Below, piece by piece: positions 24,797 through 33,100 of a stretch of 36,197 nucleotides of DNA (the first letter of the stretch is position 1; the number at the start of each line of letters is the position of its first letter). Under the pieces are notes generated by a model. The model did no database searches, had not been told where the DNA came from, and saw only the letters and a program-made list of their open reading frames with translations. The position numbers and the translations under genes were made by a program. The DNA comes from an uncultured Eubacteriales bacterium (GTDB lineage: Bacteria; Bacillota; Clostridia; Oscillospirales; CAG-272), in the NCBI GenBank assembly GCA_949747515.1, contig CATKFO010000073.1:1-36197 (forward strand), in the 5' to 3' direction.

Positions 24797-26059
24797 ATGG
24801 ATACGAAAGAATTTCTTCCGATAATTCTCGGAAGCGATGAAAACGCATATGGAAACGCCAGACTTTTCAGACGAAACTATGGCGTTCGTCCGCTTTTGGT
24901 CTGCACCAGACGGCTTATCGCCACGATGGACAGCAAGCTCTTCGATTTGAAATGCGTCGACGGCTTTGACAGCGAAGACGTATTTCCAAACGCGCTTCTC
25001 AAAATTCTGCGCGAAAAGAAAAAAGAATATAAAAAATTGGTCGTGGTAGCTTGTTCCGACTACTACGCCGCTATGACGTCCAAGTATTACGATCGATTCG
25101 AAGGATTGATTGAAAACAAATTTATTTCCCCGGAGCTGCTCGGCGAGCTTGACACCAAAGAACGCTTTTACACGCTATGCGAGAAGCACGGACTTGATTT
25201 TCCCAAAACAATCATAGTCGATCCCGATCGCCGTGAAGACGCGCTCGACGGAAAAGATATAGAATTTCCCATCGTCGTTAAACCCGACAACAGCAACTCG
25301 TACGATTATCTGCACTGCTCCTTCGAGGGGAAGAAAAAAGTCTTCTTTTTTTCGAATATAGACGAATATAAGACGATGGTAAAAAACATGAACGCGTCTG
25401 ATAACGGATACGGCGGTAAGCTGATCGTTCAGGAATTTATTCCCGGCGGCGACGACGCCATGAGAGTTATGAACTGCTATTCTTCAAACGACGGCAAAGT
25501 TCGGCTTATGTGTCTGGGACAGCCGGTTCTTGAAGAGTATTCTCCAAAAACGCTTGGAAATTACGCCGCTATTATTACTAGGCGAGACGACGCGCTGTAT
25601 GCGAAAATGAAAAAATTTCTCGAAGATATCGGTTACGTTGGATTCGCCAATTTCGACATGAAATATGACCGCAGGCGCGGAAAATATATGCTTTTCGAGA
25701 TAAATCCTCGTCCGGGAAGAAGCAGTTTTTTTGTCAGCGCAGGAGGCTGCGACATGATGAAGGAATTAGTTGACGACGCTGTGTTCAGTATTCCGCGTGA
25801 AAAACCGATTCTCGGCTGCAAAACGGCTCTTTGGAGCGCCGTTCCCAAAGGAACGCTGAAGAAATATGTGAGCGATCCTAAACTGAAAAGCGAATGCATG
25901 GAGCTTTGGAAAAACGGAGTCGCAAGAACTCTGTTCTGCTGCGAGGACATGTCTCCGCGCAGAGCCGTAAGGATATACAGGTACTATCTCGGATATTACA
26001 AAAGCTTTAAACGGTATTACTTTGATAAGGAAGGAAAGCTTGACGGGGATAACTCGTAA
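24797..26059 (+). CDS. ATP-grasp ligase resembling D-aspartate ligase
   Basis: A 420-residue ATP-grasp enzyme. FIVVKP-type motif FPIVVKPDNSNSYDYLHCSF (about residue 154), the hinge LIVQEFIPGGDD (about 211) and the metal-binding NFDMKYDRR plus LFEINPRPGRSSFF (about 300) complete the nucleotide site. From memory, the opening (FLPIILGSDENAYGNARLF), the YVGFANFDMKYD block and the basic C-terminus match the D-aspartate ligase family of Enterococcus faecium, which adds D-Asp to the side-chain amine of L-Lys in cell-wall precursors. GAGG precedes the ATG. It follows the Mur ligase and asnB, giving functional sense. No aspartate racemase is in the window. Family resemblance is fairly strong; substrate is inferred. 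Confidence 0.75.
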   Translation: MDTKEFLPIILGSDENAYGNARLFRRNYGVRPLLVCTRRLIATMDSKLFDLKCVDGFDSEDVFPNALLKILREKKKEYKKLVVVACSDYYAAMTSKYYDRFEGLIENKFISPELLGELDTKERFYTLCEKHGLDFPKTIIVDPDRREDALDGKDIEFPIVVKPDNSNSYDYLHCSFEGKKKVFFFSNIDEYKTMVKNMNASDNGYGGKLIVQEFIPGGDDAMRVMNCYSSNDGKVRLMCLGQPVLEEYSPKTLGNYAAIITRRDDALYAKMKKFLEDIGYVGFANFDMKYDRRRGKYMLFEINPRPGRSSFFVSAGGCDMMKELVDDAVFSIPREKPILGCKTALWSAVPKGTLKKYVSDPKLKSECMELWKNGVARTLFCCEDMSPRRAVRIYRYYLGYYKSFKRYYFDKEGKLDGDNS

Positions 26060-26089
26060 TTCTCTCCGTCAAGGACTTATAACAGCTTG

Positions 26090-26974
26090 ATGAATATTTC
26101 TGTTTTGGAGGCTCCCATTTGCGTTGGATCGCCGACAAAGGGCTCTGAGAACGCTTACGATGAGCTTGTCTCAAGCGGGCTCAAGTCTATTTTAGGTAAA
26201 GACGCTCGATTGGTTCCGTTATCCATACAAAGTTACGATAAAGAACGCGCGTCTAATCAAAATGGATTAAACGGACTCGATCAAGTGATGGAAATCGGCA
26301 GAAAAATATATAAAAACGTAAACGCCGAGCTAAAAAACGGGCGCTTTCCTATAGTCATAGGAGGGGATCACTCATGCGCCATGGGTTCTATCGCAGGCGC
26401 TTCGGCGCATGTCGAGGCTGAAAAACTCTCCGTGGTATATATAGACGGACACGCGGACATTAACACAGATCAATCCTCCTTAACCGGATATATACATGGT
26501 ATGCCTCTCGCCGCGGCTATGGGCATATGCTCCGACAAGCTTACCATAGGCAAAAAAATTAACCTATACGGAAAAAACACGTTTATAATAGGCGCGAGAA
26601 GCATTGATCCCGCGGAATACGGCATAATAGAGGATCAAGGAGTAACATTGTATGGAATAAAAGAGATAAAAGAGCGAGGAATCTCGGCCGTTATTACGGA
26701 AGTTCTTACTAAAATCACTACGCCGTATATACACGTCAGCTTCGACGTAGATTTTGTCGATGGAAATGAATTTTCATCTACCGGATACGTAATGCCGGAC
26801 GGAGCTTCGTTTGAAGACGCTCGCTTGGCCGTAAAAGCAGTCCTTGAATCAGGAAAGGTATGTTCAATGGATATAGTGGAATACAATCCTACCGTCGATA
26901 CGAACGGTTTGGACAGATCAAAACTTTTCAATATGTTTGAGGACATACGAGACGAGATAAAAAATCATTACTAA
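26090..26974 (+). CDS. rocF: arginase (ureohydrolase family)
   Basis: A 294-residue ureohydrolase with all dimanganese ligands: GGDHS (H94), DGHAD (D119, H121, D123) and SFDVDFVDG (D219, D221). IHGMPLA and the late MDIVEYNPTVD are more like arginase than agmatinase. It would convert arginine to ornithine and urea in the cytoplasm. The usual DAHAD is DGHAD here, a small change. ATG 26090 is preferred over the TTG three bases earlier; only a weak AAGGA lies upstream, 30 bp after the ATP-grasp gene, so it is probably translated as part of that operon. Ornithine from it could feed catabolism or the Mur ligase. Confidence 0.85.
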   Translation: MNISVLEAPICVGSPTKGSENAYDELVSSGLKSILGKDARLVPLSIQSYDKERASNQNGLNGLDQVMEIGRKIYKNVNAELKNGRFPIVIGGDHSCAMGSIAGASAHVEAEKLSVVYIDGHADINTDQSSLTGYIHGMPLAAAMGICSDKLTIGKKINLYGKNTFIIGARSIDPAEYGIIEDQGVTLYGIKEIKERGISAVITEVLTKITTPYIHVSFDVDFVDGNEFSSTGYVMPDGASFEDARLAVKAVLESGKVCSMDIVEYNPTVDTNGLDRSKLFNMFEDIRDEIKNHY

Positions 26975-26984
26975 TAAAAACATG

Positions 26985-27010
26985 CTGCGGCTGTAACGCC
27001 GCAGTTTTTA
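26985..27010 (+). terminator. intrinsic terminator after arginase
   Basis: CTGCGGC (26985-26991) and GCCGCAG (26998-27004) with loop TGTAAC, followed by TTTTT. It closes the cell-wall gene cluster. Confidence 0.85.
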
Positions 27011-27081
27011 TATGATCTTGTTTTATGTAAAGAAGTTTCCTGATAAATCATATATAATCTTGATATAAGGAGGATGAAAAA

Positions 27082-27975
27082 ATGCACGAATGGATACGCG
27101 CCGTACAAAAGCTCCTAGATTTCATAGACGATCATGCGAAAGAGAATCCGTCTCTATTAAATATTTCTTATCAAGTCGGATACTCTCCTGTTTATTGTTC
27201 AGAGCTCTTTCATCGCATTACCGGTACGACTATCAAAGAGTATATGGCCAAACGTCGTCTATCTCTTGCGGCTCTTGCTATTCGCGATACCAACGAGCCT
27301 ATCGTAGACATAGCGATTGAATACGGCTTTTCTTCTCAGCAGGCTCTGACGAGAGCCTTTCAAAATGCATTCGGACGCGCGCCGGCAGCTTACAGAAGAA
27401 AACCTGCGCCCATACCGCTGACTATGAAAAAATTCGTCCTCTCTCCCTTAAACTATTCAAATAAAGGAGATTTAATTATGAAAAACTTTATCGCGCCTTC
27501 ATATCGAATCGAGTATATTCCCGAGCACAAATATCTCGGGGCGTACAAAGAGTCCGAAACGTCGGCTGGAAAAATATATCCATGTCACGACTGCGATTTG
27601 CTGAGCGGCATTGTTCAGAGTATTAAGGACAGTCACCCTGTAGTTGCAAATCACATGGCGGGATGGACATGGGAAAACGGAAATCGAAGCTATTTCTACG
27701 GAACAGGCGTAGACGCAGACTACAAGGGAGATATACCGGAAGGCCTCGAACTTCGCGGCCCGTTTCCGGGCAGTTACTACCTCGTATTTTCTCATCCGCC
27801 GTTTGATTATCTCTCCGAAAATAATAGAGTTATGTCGGCCGTAGAAGAGCTTGCATGGAATTTCGATCCCACTGTCGTAGGATACGAATGGAATGAGAAA
27901 GCTTGTCAGGATTATCAAAGGCATTATCCGGAAGTTATTGGATACCAGGTTTTACGCCCTATCATAAAAATTTAG
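27082..27975 (+). CDS. AraC-type regulator with C-terminal GyrI-like effector domain
   Basis: A 297-residue protein. Residues 1-110 are a two-HTH AraC domain (LLNISYQVGYSPVYCSELFH, and IVDIAIEYGFSSQQALTRAF with the FGRAPAAYR end). Residues about 135-297 form a GyrI-like small-molecule-binding domain (RIEYIPEHKYLGAYKESET, then GGY-like GLELRGPFPGSYYLVFSH). This MarA/Rob- or BmrR-like combination senses drugs or metabolites and activates nearby genes. AAGGAGG sits eight bases before the ATG, and TATAAT (27053-27058) lies upstream without a clear -35 box. It belongs to a separate unit after the terminator; targets unknown. Confidence 0.85.
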   Translation: MHEWIRAVQKLLDFIDDHAKENPSLLNISYQVGYSPVYCSELFHRITGTTIKEYMAKRRLSLAALAIRDTNEPIVDIAIEYGFSSQQALTRAFQNAFGRAPAAYRRKPAPIPLTMKKFVLSPLNYSNKGDLIMKNFIAPSYRIEYIPEHKYLGAYKESETSAGKIYPCHDCDLLSGIVQSIKDSHPVVANHMAGWTWENGNRSYFYGTGVDADYKGDIPEGLELRGPFPGSYYLVFSHPPFDYLSENNRVMSAVEELAWNFDPTVVGYEWNEKACQDYQRHYPEVIGYQVLRPIIKI

Positions 27976-28494
27976 TCTGAAATCTTAGATTATATAATCT
28001 TTTCAAGTAAAAAAAGCTAAAGAAATCCTATTTTGAATCTCTTCGCAGAATCGTCGCAGCGAACTATCCGCTTTCGTCAGTTACTTGAAATGAAGCTTGA
28101 TTCAACAGCTGTTTGCAGTATGCTCAAAGAGCTGCGTTCGCTCAGCCAACGGAGGAATCTGAAAACCGGATCAAATTCCAAAGTATATGAGTTTGTCAGG
28201 CTACATACTCTATAAGTTCGTTCTATAGTCAAAATTTTAATTATCTTACCTCCGTATTCAACGTATAAAATCTTTCGACTGTTTGAGATGGCGAAAGGTT
28301 CACGATCCGGTTATAGGGCTGCGCGAATTCTTCATTTTAAGCAACGAGGGCTCGTCTATAAAAAGCTTCTTTTCAAAAACCGACGGAGCGGGATAAGCTA
28401 GCTAATTTATACGAAAAAAATCCCATGCGGAGGTTTTGCCGTCGTTTGGCATGGCCGTAGAAAAGTAATCCGAATCTTTCAGCATATATTTGTC
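27976..28494. other. gene-poor stretch with decayed sequence
   Basis: No frame here looks like a real protein. A 60-codon frame at 28033-28215 has no ribosome site or recognisable family, and a 37-codon basic frame at 28288-28401 is equally unsupported. Small palindromes occur (for example ACGAGGGCTCGT near 28345). The strong plus-strand terminator that ends the stretch implies a transcript arrives from the left, either read-through from the AraC gene or an unrecognised RNA. Confidence 0.4.
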
Positions 28495-28530
28495 GCGGCT
28501 TGATCGTAAAAATCAAGCCGCTTTCTTTTA
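28495..28530 (+). terminator. strong intrinsic terminator with no assigned gene
   Basis: GCGGCTTGAT (28495-28504) and ATCAAGCCGC (28512-28521) form a perfect 10-bp stem around CGTAAAA, followed by TTTCTTTTATTTT. The nearest plus-strand gene ends 520 bp upstream. Confidence 0.8.
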
Positions 28531-28660
28531 TTTTATTGAAACGAAAGTTAAATCAAAAGTTGTTTGCGCGCTGTTCAAAATAAGAAATTTAATCAGTTAA
28601 ACGCTCGAGAAATAACTTTTTACAGTATTAAAGATTCGTAGCGTACTCATTTGTTTCGTA

Positions 28661-28975
28661 TTATAGCTCTTTCGCAGTCAAATAAATCAATAAATCCATA
28701 TCGTCGTCCGCCGCGGCTTTGTTCCGCTTTATAACTCCGCATTCACGGCACTTATGATATATAACAAACCCTTTTTTGGGATCCGGATCGGCTTTTACAG
28801 CATCCATGATTCCCCCGCAGTTCGCAGCCCTGTCTCCGGGATTTTCGTCAAGATGCAAAGATGCAAGACAATACGGGCAATGGTTACGAGACGTATACCC
28901 TAGCGGTTCCACCTCTCTGCCGCATGCGGCGCATGCAAATCCGCTGTCGTTTTTTATAAATCGTTTTGTTTCCAT
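28661..28975 (-). CDS. RNHCP domain protein
   Basis: A 104-residue protein consisting of one RNHCP domain: FACAACGREVEPLGYTSRNH leads into HCPYCLASLHLDENPGDRAA, and a second zinc-type pair is in HKCRECGVIKRNKAA. The four CxxC-type elements (C14/C17, C33/C36, C53 and C76/C79) should bind one or two metals. The family is named for its Arg-Asn-His-Cys-Pro string, seen here as SRNHCP; its function is unknown. AAGGA lies seven bases before the ATG. It begins 60 bp after murJ on the same strand, so it is probably co-transcribed with it. Confidence 0.85.
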   Translation of the reverse strand: METKRFIKNDSGFACAACGREVEPLGYTSRNHCPYCLASLHLDENPGDRAANCGGIMDAVKADPDPKKGFVIYHKCRECGVIKRNKAAADDDMDLLIYLTAKEL

Positions 28976-29035
28976 CAGAGCGTCCTTATTTTTTGCCTTT
29001 AGGATTATTAGTTTTAATTCCGCCGCCGAGTTTTA

Positions 29036-30607
29036 TTATTTATCTTCCGAACAGTCCGCAGAATTTCTCTTCTTTGTAATAATTGAAAGCAAGGCTTTAG
29101 CTTCCTCAGAACGAAGAGCAAAGCTCGCGGCAAAGTATACGATCGCTGAAGCGACTACGGAAAGCGCAAGCGTCGCAATATTAGAATTAAACTTAGAGCT
29201 TATAAACAATATAACGGGTATCATTACCGCCGCCGACAGGAGAGATCGCACGACGTCTATACCGTCGAGAACGGTAAAACGGCAGACGCCCGCGCTGCGC
29301 GCCATAATCAAATTTATAAACAGATTTACCGCGGTAGCGAGAGCAGATACGAGAGCGATTCCTCCTACTCCAAGCTTTTCTCCGAACACAGTTACAACGA
29401 CAAGATTTACGCCAAGGGCCGAAAGAGAGGATATCATTGCTCTCGCTGGTTTTTCAGCCGCGAAAAGGGCTTTAACAAGAACCTCGTTCGCAGCCATAAA
29501 CACCATTCCTACGGCATACCTAGACAGAGCCGACGCCGTTAGTATCGTGTCCGAATGAACAAACTCTCCTCTCTCGTACACCAAAGACGTAAAAGGGACG
29601 GAAAGGCAAATAAGGCCCACCGCAATAGGAGCTATAATATATACAAGAGTTTTTACAGAGGCGCGGATCATTTTTTGCGCTCCCTCTCGATCGCCCTCCG
29701 CCTCGGCGCGAGAAAAATACGGGAAAAGCAAGTTCGTCGCTACAAATGAGAAAACTCCTACGATTACAATATAAAGGCGGTTTGAATATCCGAGAGCTGT
29801 AATTCCTCCCTCTATACCGGACGCGGCTCGCTTGTTAATCAGAGTGCAAAGAGGAGTAGTCCACGTTCCAATAAGAATCGGCGCCGCGCTTTTCGCCGCT
29901 TTAAGAAGAGGCGGACTGACGACAGGAGATCGAAGCTTGTATTCGAATCCGAGAGAACGCATTTTCGGTATTTGTATAAAAGCTTGAGCGGCCCATCCCG
30001 CAAGCATCGCCGCGGCAAGCCCAATAACGGCCGTCCTCGTCGACAAGTCGGTAACTTTAAGAGAAAATAAGTATCCCACCATTATCGCGTTTGACACAAG
30101 GCTGATAAGCGCCGGTATATTAAATTCCCCTAACGATTGAAGTATACCTACAAAAGAGAAAGCAAGACCCGTGAATATTATCATGGGGAACATAATCCTT
30201 GTAAGCGTTTCCGCAAGAGACGCAACCTCGGCGGACGCCTGAGGAGCCTGAAGACGTACGAGAGCCGGCGCGAATAGTAATCCCGCCACGGCGATAAGCG
30301 AACATACCGCGACTATGAAATTTATATAAGAAGACGCGAATGAAAACGCTTCCTTTTTTCCCTTTTTGACCATTGTCGAATTAAATACGGGGATAAACGC
30401 TGATGAAACCACTCCGCCTATTACAAGATCAAATATTGTTATAGGCAGACTGGACGCCACGTCGTACGCCGTAGCCTCGACTCCCGTGCCAAAGAAATTC
30501 GCGACGAGAACGTCGCGCAGCAGTCCGAGAGCCTTTGAAAAAAGCACTATTATACTCATCAGCGCGGCGCATCCGAGAATTCCTCCCCTTCTCTTTTTTT
30601 CTTCCAT
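29036..30607 (-). CDS. murJ: lipid II flippase MurJ
   Basis: A 523-residue MOP-superfamily membrane protein with about 14 segments. The N-terminus has the MurJ pattern SKALGLLRDVLVANFFGTGV and TAYDVASSLPITIFDLVIGG, and charged residues in the first helices (Arg in LLRD) line the central cavity. It moves lipid-linked peptidoglycan precursor across the membrane. GAGG precedes the ATG, and a consensus promoter lies 77 bp upstream of it. Its position a few kb from the Mur ligase and D-Asp-ligase-like genes fits a cell-wall neighbourhood, though it is on the other strand. Length is normal. Confidence 0.9.
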   Translation of the reverse strand: MEEKKRRGGILGCAALMSIIVLFSKALGLLRDVLVANFFGTGVEATAYDVASSLPITIFDLVIGGVVSSAFIPVFNSTMVKKGKKEAFSFASSYINFIVAVCSLIAVAGLLFAPALVRLQAPQASAEVASLAETLTRIMFPMIIFTGLAFSFVGILQSLGEFNIPALISLVSNAIMVGYLFSLKVTDLSTRTAVIGLAAAMLAGWAAQAFIQIPKMRSLGFEYKLRSPVVSPPLLKAAKSAAPILIGTWTTPLCTLINKRAASGIEGGITALGYSNRLYIVIVGVFSFVATNLLFPYFSRAEAEGDREGAQKMIRASVKTLVYIIAPIAVGLICLSVPFTSLVYERGEFVHSDTILTASALSRYAVGMVFMAANEVLVKALFAAEKPARAMISSLSALGVNLVVVTVFGEKLGVGGIALVSALATAVNLFINLIMARSAGVCRFTVLDGIDVVRSLLSAAVMIPVILFISSKFNSNIATLALSVVASAIVYFAASFALRSEEAKALLSIITKKRNSADCSEDK

Positions 30608-30683
30608 TTATATACCTCATATATTCCGTAAAATAACTCTAAATCCCGCTCGGCGGTAATAGATATTATGCGATTACCGTAAT

Positions 30684-30712
30684 ATAATACCATAAAGATC
30701 TCAGTATGTCAA
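30684..30712 (-). promoter_or_regulatory. murJ promoter
   Basis: On the minus strand TTGACA (30707-30712), 17 bp, TATTAT (30684-30689). It is a near-consensus sigma-70 promoter. Confidence 0.8.
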
Positions 30713-30861
30713 ATAATACGATATGTTCCCGGTATTATGTCGAAAAAATATTGTTTTTATTTTGTGTTAACCGTAGATATTCCGACACATTTATGATACA
30801 ATATGATATAAATATATATAGACAATCAACCGACTGCAACGGTATTACGGAGGAATCTGTT

Positions 30862-31848
30862 TTGGACGAATATAACGGCGCAACGCCGGATGAAAAGCAA
30901 AGCTCGGGATTTATGGTACAGGAAAAGGACGGAAATATTATATTTCGTTTTCAAACTAATACTTTTAACGCGACGTCCACAAAGTCAATGAATTTTATTT
31001 ATCCCGTGCCGAAATTAGCAATAATAACCGACGGCGAAGCTTTGTGGGAAATAGGAAAAAATCTGTACGATGTAAAAAAAGGCGACATAATTATACTCCG
31101 TCCGGGGACAATCCGACATTTTGAAGAAATCAGGCCGGAGAAGCTTTTTACCTGCGATATATACGAATTTCTTCCTATATTCCTCTATGGTACTCCTTGT
31201 ATAAATCTTTTTATGATGGAATCTACCAAGGAAAATACCGTTCTTTTTCATTCAAACCCGGCGGTAGACGAAATAACAGCCGTGTTTACAAGAGTCAAGG
31301 AAGAGTTAGCGGCCGCCAAACCTATGGCCGGCGATATGATACGCGGACTTATGATGTGCGGTTTTTCACAGATAATACGCGCTTTCGGAATGGATCTCGG
31401 AATAAATATAGTCGGCCCTTGGAACGACAAAATCGACTCTCCCTTATATAATTTTGATTACGATTCAACGGGAGAAAAACGAAATATATCTTCTACGGAT
31501 CATTCCGTGGGTATGACGTACGTGCTGAACATGATACGCTCGAATATTTCAGGCGACCTAAGTATAGACGAACTTGCCGACGCCGCTCATATGAGCAGAA
31601 GTCACTTTTTCAAGGTGTTCAGAAAGTATAACGGAATAAGCGTAAACGATTATATTCTTAAATGCAGAGTAGAAAACACGGTTAAGCTGCTGCTTGAAAG
31701 CAAATGCAATATTCTCGACGCCGCGTACGCCAGCGGATTCACCAGCAGCTCGGGTTTTTATAAAGCGTTTAGGAAAATTACCGGAAAAACGCCAAAGGAT
31801 TATCTAAAAGAGATTAAAGCAAATTGGGAAAACATAACCGAAATGTGA
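30862..31848 (+). CDS. AraC family transcriptional regulator with cupin-like N-terminus
   Basis: A 328-residue protein. The first 150 residues form a cupin-like sensor (WEIGKNLYDVKKGDIIILRP). The last 100 are the AraC DNA-binding domain with two HTHs (LSIDELADAAHMSRSHFFKV and ILDAAYASGFTSSSGFYKAF, then GKTPKDYL). TTG at 30862 is chosen because GGAGG lies eight bases upstream. The frame is open to 30706, but that part overlaps the murJ promoter and an extended -10-like TGATACAAT (30795-30802) that may be this gene's own promoter. The mode is probably sugar or metabolite sensing; ligand and targets unknown. No metabolic gene follows directly. Confidence 0.85.
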   Translation: MDEYNGATPDEKQSSGFMVQEKDGNIIFRFQTNTFNATSTKSMNFIYPVPKLAIITDGEALWEIGKNLYDVKKGDIIILRPGTIRHFEEIRPEKLFTCDIYEFLPIFLYGTPCINLFMMESTKENTVLFHSNPAVDEITAVFTRVKEELAAAKPMAGDMIRGLMMCGFSQIIRAFGMDLGINIVGPWNDKIDSPLYNFDYDSTGEKRNISSTDHSVGMTYVLNMIRSNISGDLSIDELADAAHMSRSHFFKVFRKYNGISVNDYILKCRVENTVKLLLESKCNILDAAYASGFTSSSGFYKAFRKITGKTPKDYLKEIKANWENITEM

Positions 31849-31911
31849 CGTTTGTATATCCAAACAGACGCAAATAAAAACAACTATAACTCGGAAAACA
31901 TACGCAGCCGA

Positions 31912-31940
31912 GGCTAGGCGGAAGCCTATCCGTCTTTTAA
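31912..31940 (+). terminator. probable terminator after the AraC gene
   Basis: GGCTAGGC (31912-31919) and GCCTATCC (31924-31931) pair at seven of eight positions with a GGAA tetraloop, followed by GTCTTTTAA. The T-run is short. Confidence 0.45.
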
Positions 31941-32074
31941 AGCGGCGGCTTTTCCACGGATTTACAAATCCTGCGTAAGCTATTTTCCGGCGATACGCTA
32001 TCGAATATTTTTAAATTTAGTTTTATTATCTCGCGCAAAATTTACTTTAATACGGAACATAAGGAGGTATTTAC

Positions 32075-33064
32075 GTGCTCGACGTTTGTCTCATGGGCTC
32101 CGGAGGATCAATCCCAAAACCGGAACGCCACCTTTCCTCAGCGCTGCTTCGCTACTGTGGAGCGTCTATAGTTATCGACTGCGGAGAGGGCACGCAAATA
32201 GCGCTCAAAAAAGCAGGTTTTACCTTCAGCCGCATCGGAATTATTTTAATCACCCATTTTCATGCGGATCACATAAGCGGCCTGCCCGGAATGCTTCTTT
32301 CTATGGGCAACGAAGGACGCGTCGGCCCGGTGATTATCGCAGGTCCGCCAGGACTTGCCCGCGTGGTAGAATCCTTATGCATAATCGCGCGGGGACTTCC
32401 TTTTGAAGTAGTAACCTATGAATTCAGCCAAGATGGAGGAAGTCTGCCGAAGGAGTTATTTTCTGATAACAAACGCGAACCAAAAAAGGTCGAAGATGAG
32501 AAGGAACCTTTTTACTCGCCGCCTTCCCATATCGATCCTATAACGCTGTTCGACGTCAAGGCTTTTCCATTGTTTCATACGACGCCATGCCTCGGATATC
32601 GTATTTCTATTCCGCGAGCCGGAAAATTTGATCCTAATAAAGCAAAAGCAGCCGGGATACCGGTCGAATTATGGGGAAAGCTTCAACGCGGAGAAGCCGC
32701 GGGCGGCTTTCTTCCGGACGACGTGCTGGGACCTCCGCGAAAGGGACTCGACGTAAGCTTCGTTACGGATTCGCGTCCGTCCGAAAGTATATCGTCGGCA
32801 GTATTTCGATCCGATCTTCTTATATGCGAGAGTATGTTCGCTTCAGATAAAACGGCGCGCGCGCTTAAATCCAGACATATGACGGCGGCTGAAGCGGCAT
32901 ATATCGCAAGGGACGCGGAGGTAGGCCGGTTATGGCTTACGCATTACAGCCCGTCTGTCAACGACACTTCCGTTTGTCTTGCCGAGGCTTGCGAAATATT
33001 TCAAAACACGACGGCCGGTCGCGACGGAACGTATGAAACCCTCCGTTTTCCAGACCAAAATTAG
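32075..33064 (+). CDS. rnz: ribonuclease Z (tRNA 3' endonuclease)
   Basis: A 329-residue metallo-beta-lactamase-fold nuclease. The zinc motif is THFHADHISG (H61, H63, D65, H66), with further ligands in FPLFHTTPCLGYR, FVTDSRPS and RLWLTHYSP. The N-terminal MGSGGSIPKPERHLSSALL is typical of RNase Z. It cleaves precursor tRNAs after the discriminator base, chiefly those lacking encoded CCA. Residues about 135-165 form a charged insertion (SDNKREPKKVEDEKEP) at the place of the flexible arm. The start is GTG, with AAGGAGG seven bases upstream. Next to cca it makes a tRNA 3'-maturation operon. Confidence 0.9.
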   Translation: MLDVCLMGSGGSIPKPERHLSSALLRYCGASIVIDCGEGTQIALKKAGFTFSRIGIILITHFHADHISGLPGMLLSMGNEGRVGPVIIAGPPGLARVVESLCIIARGLPFEVVTYEFSQDGGSLPKELFSDNKREPKKVEDEKEPFYSPPSHIDPITLFDVKAFPLFHTTPCLGYRISIPRAGKFDPNKAKAAGIPVELWGKLQRGEAAGGFLPDDVLGPPRKGLDVSFVTDSRPSESISSAVFRSDLLICESMFASDKTARALKSRHMTAAEAAYIARDAEVGRLWLTHYSPSVNDTSVCLAEACEIFQNTTAGRDGTYETLRFPDQN

Positions 33065-33100
33065 ATTAAACCTATAACTTGCGAAAAGGAGAGGCTTGGA

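Noticed and set aside
28033..28215. 60-codon plus-strand frame after the AraC gene
   Set aside because: TTG start, no ribosome site, no recognisable family and poor codon pattern.
30706..30861. 52-residue N-terminal extension of the second AraC protein
   Set aside because: It overlaps the murJ -35 box and has no ribosome site, whereas TTG 30862 has GGAGG at ideal distance.
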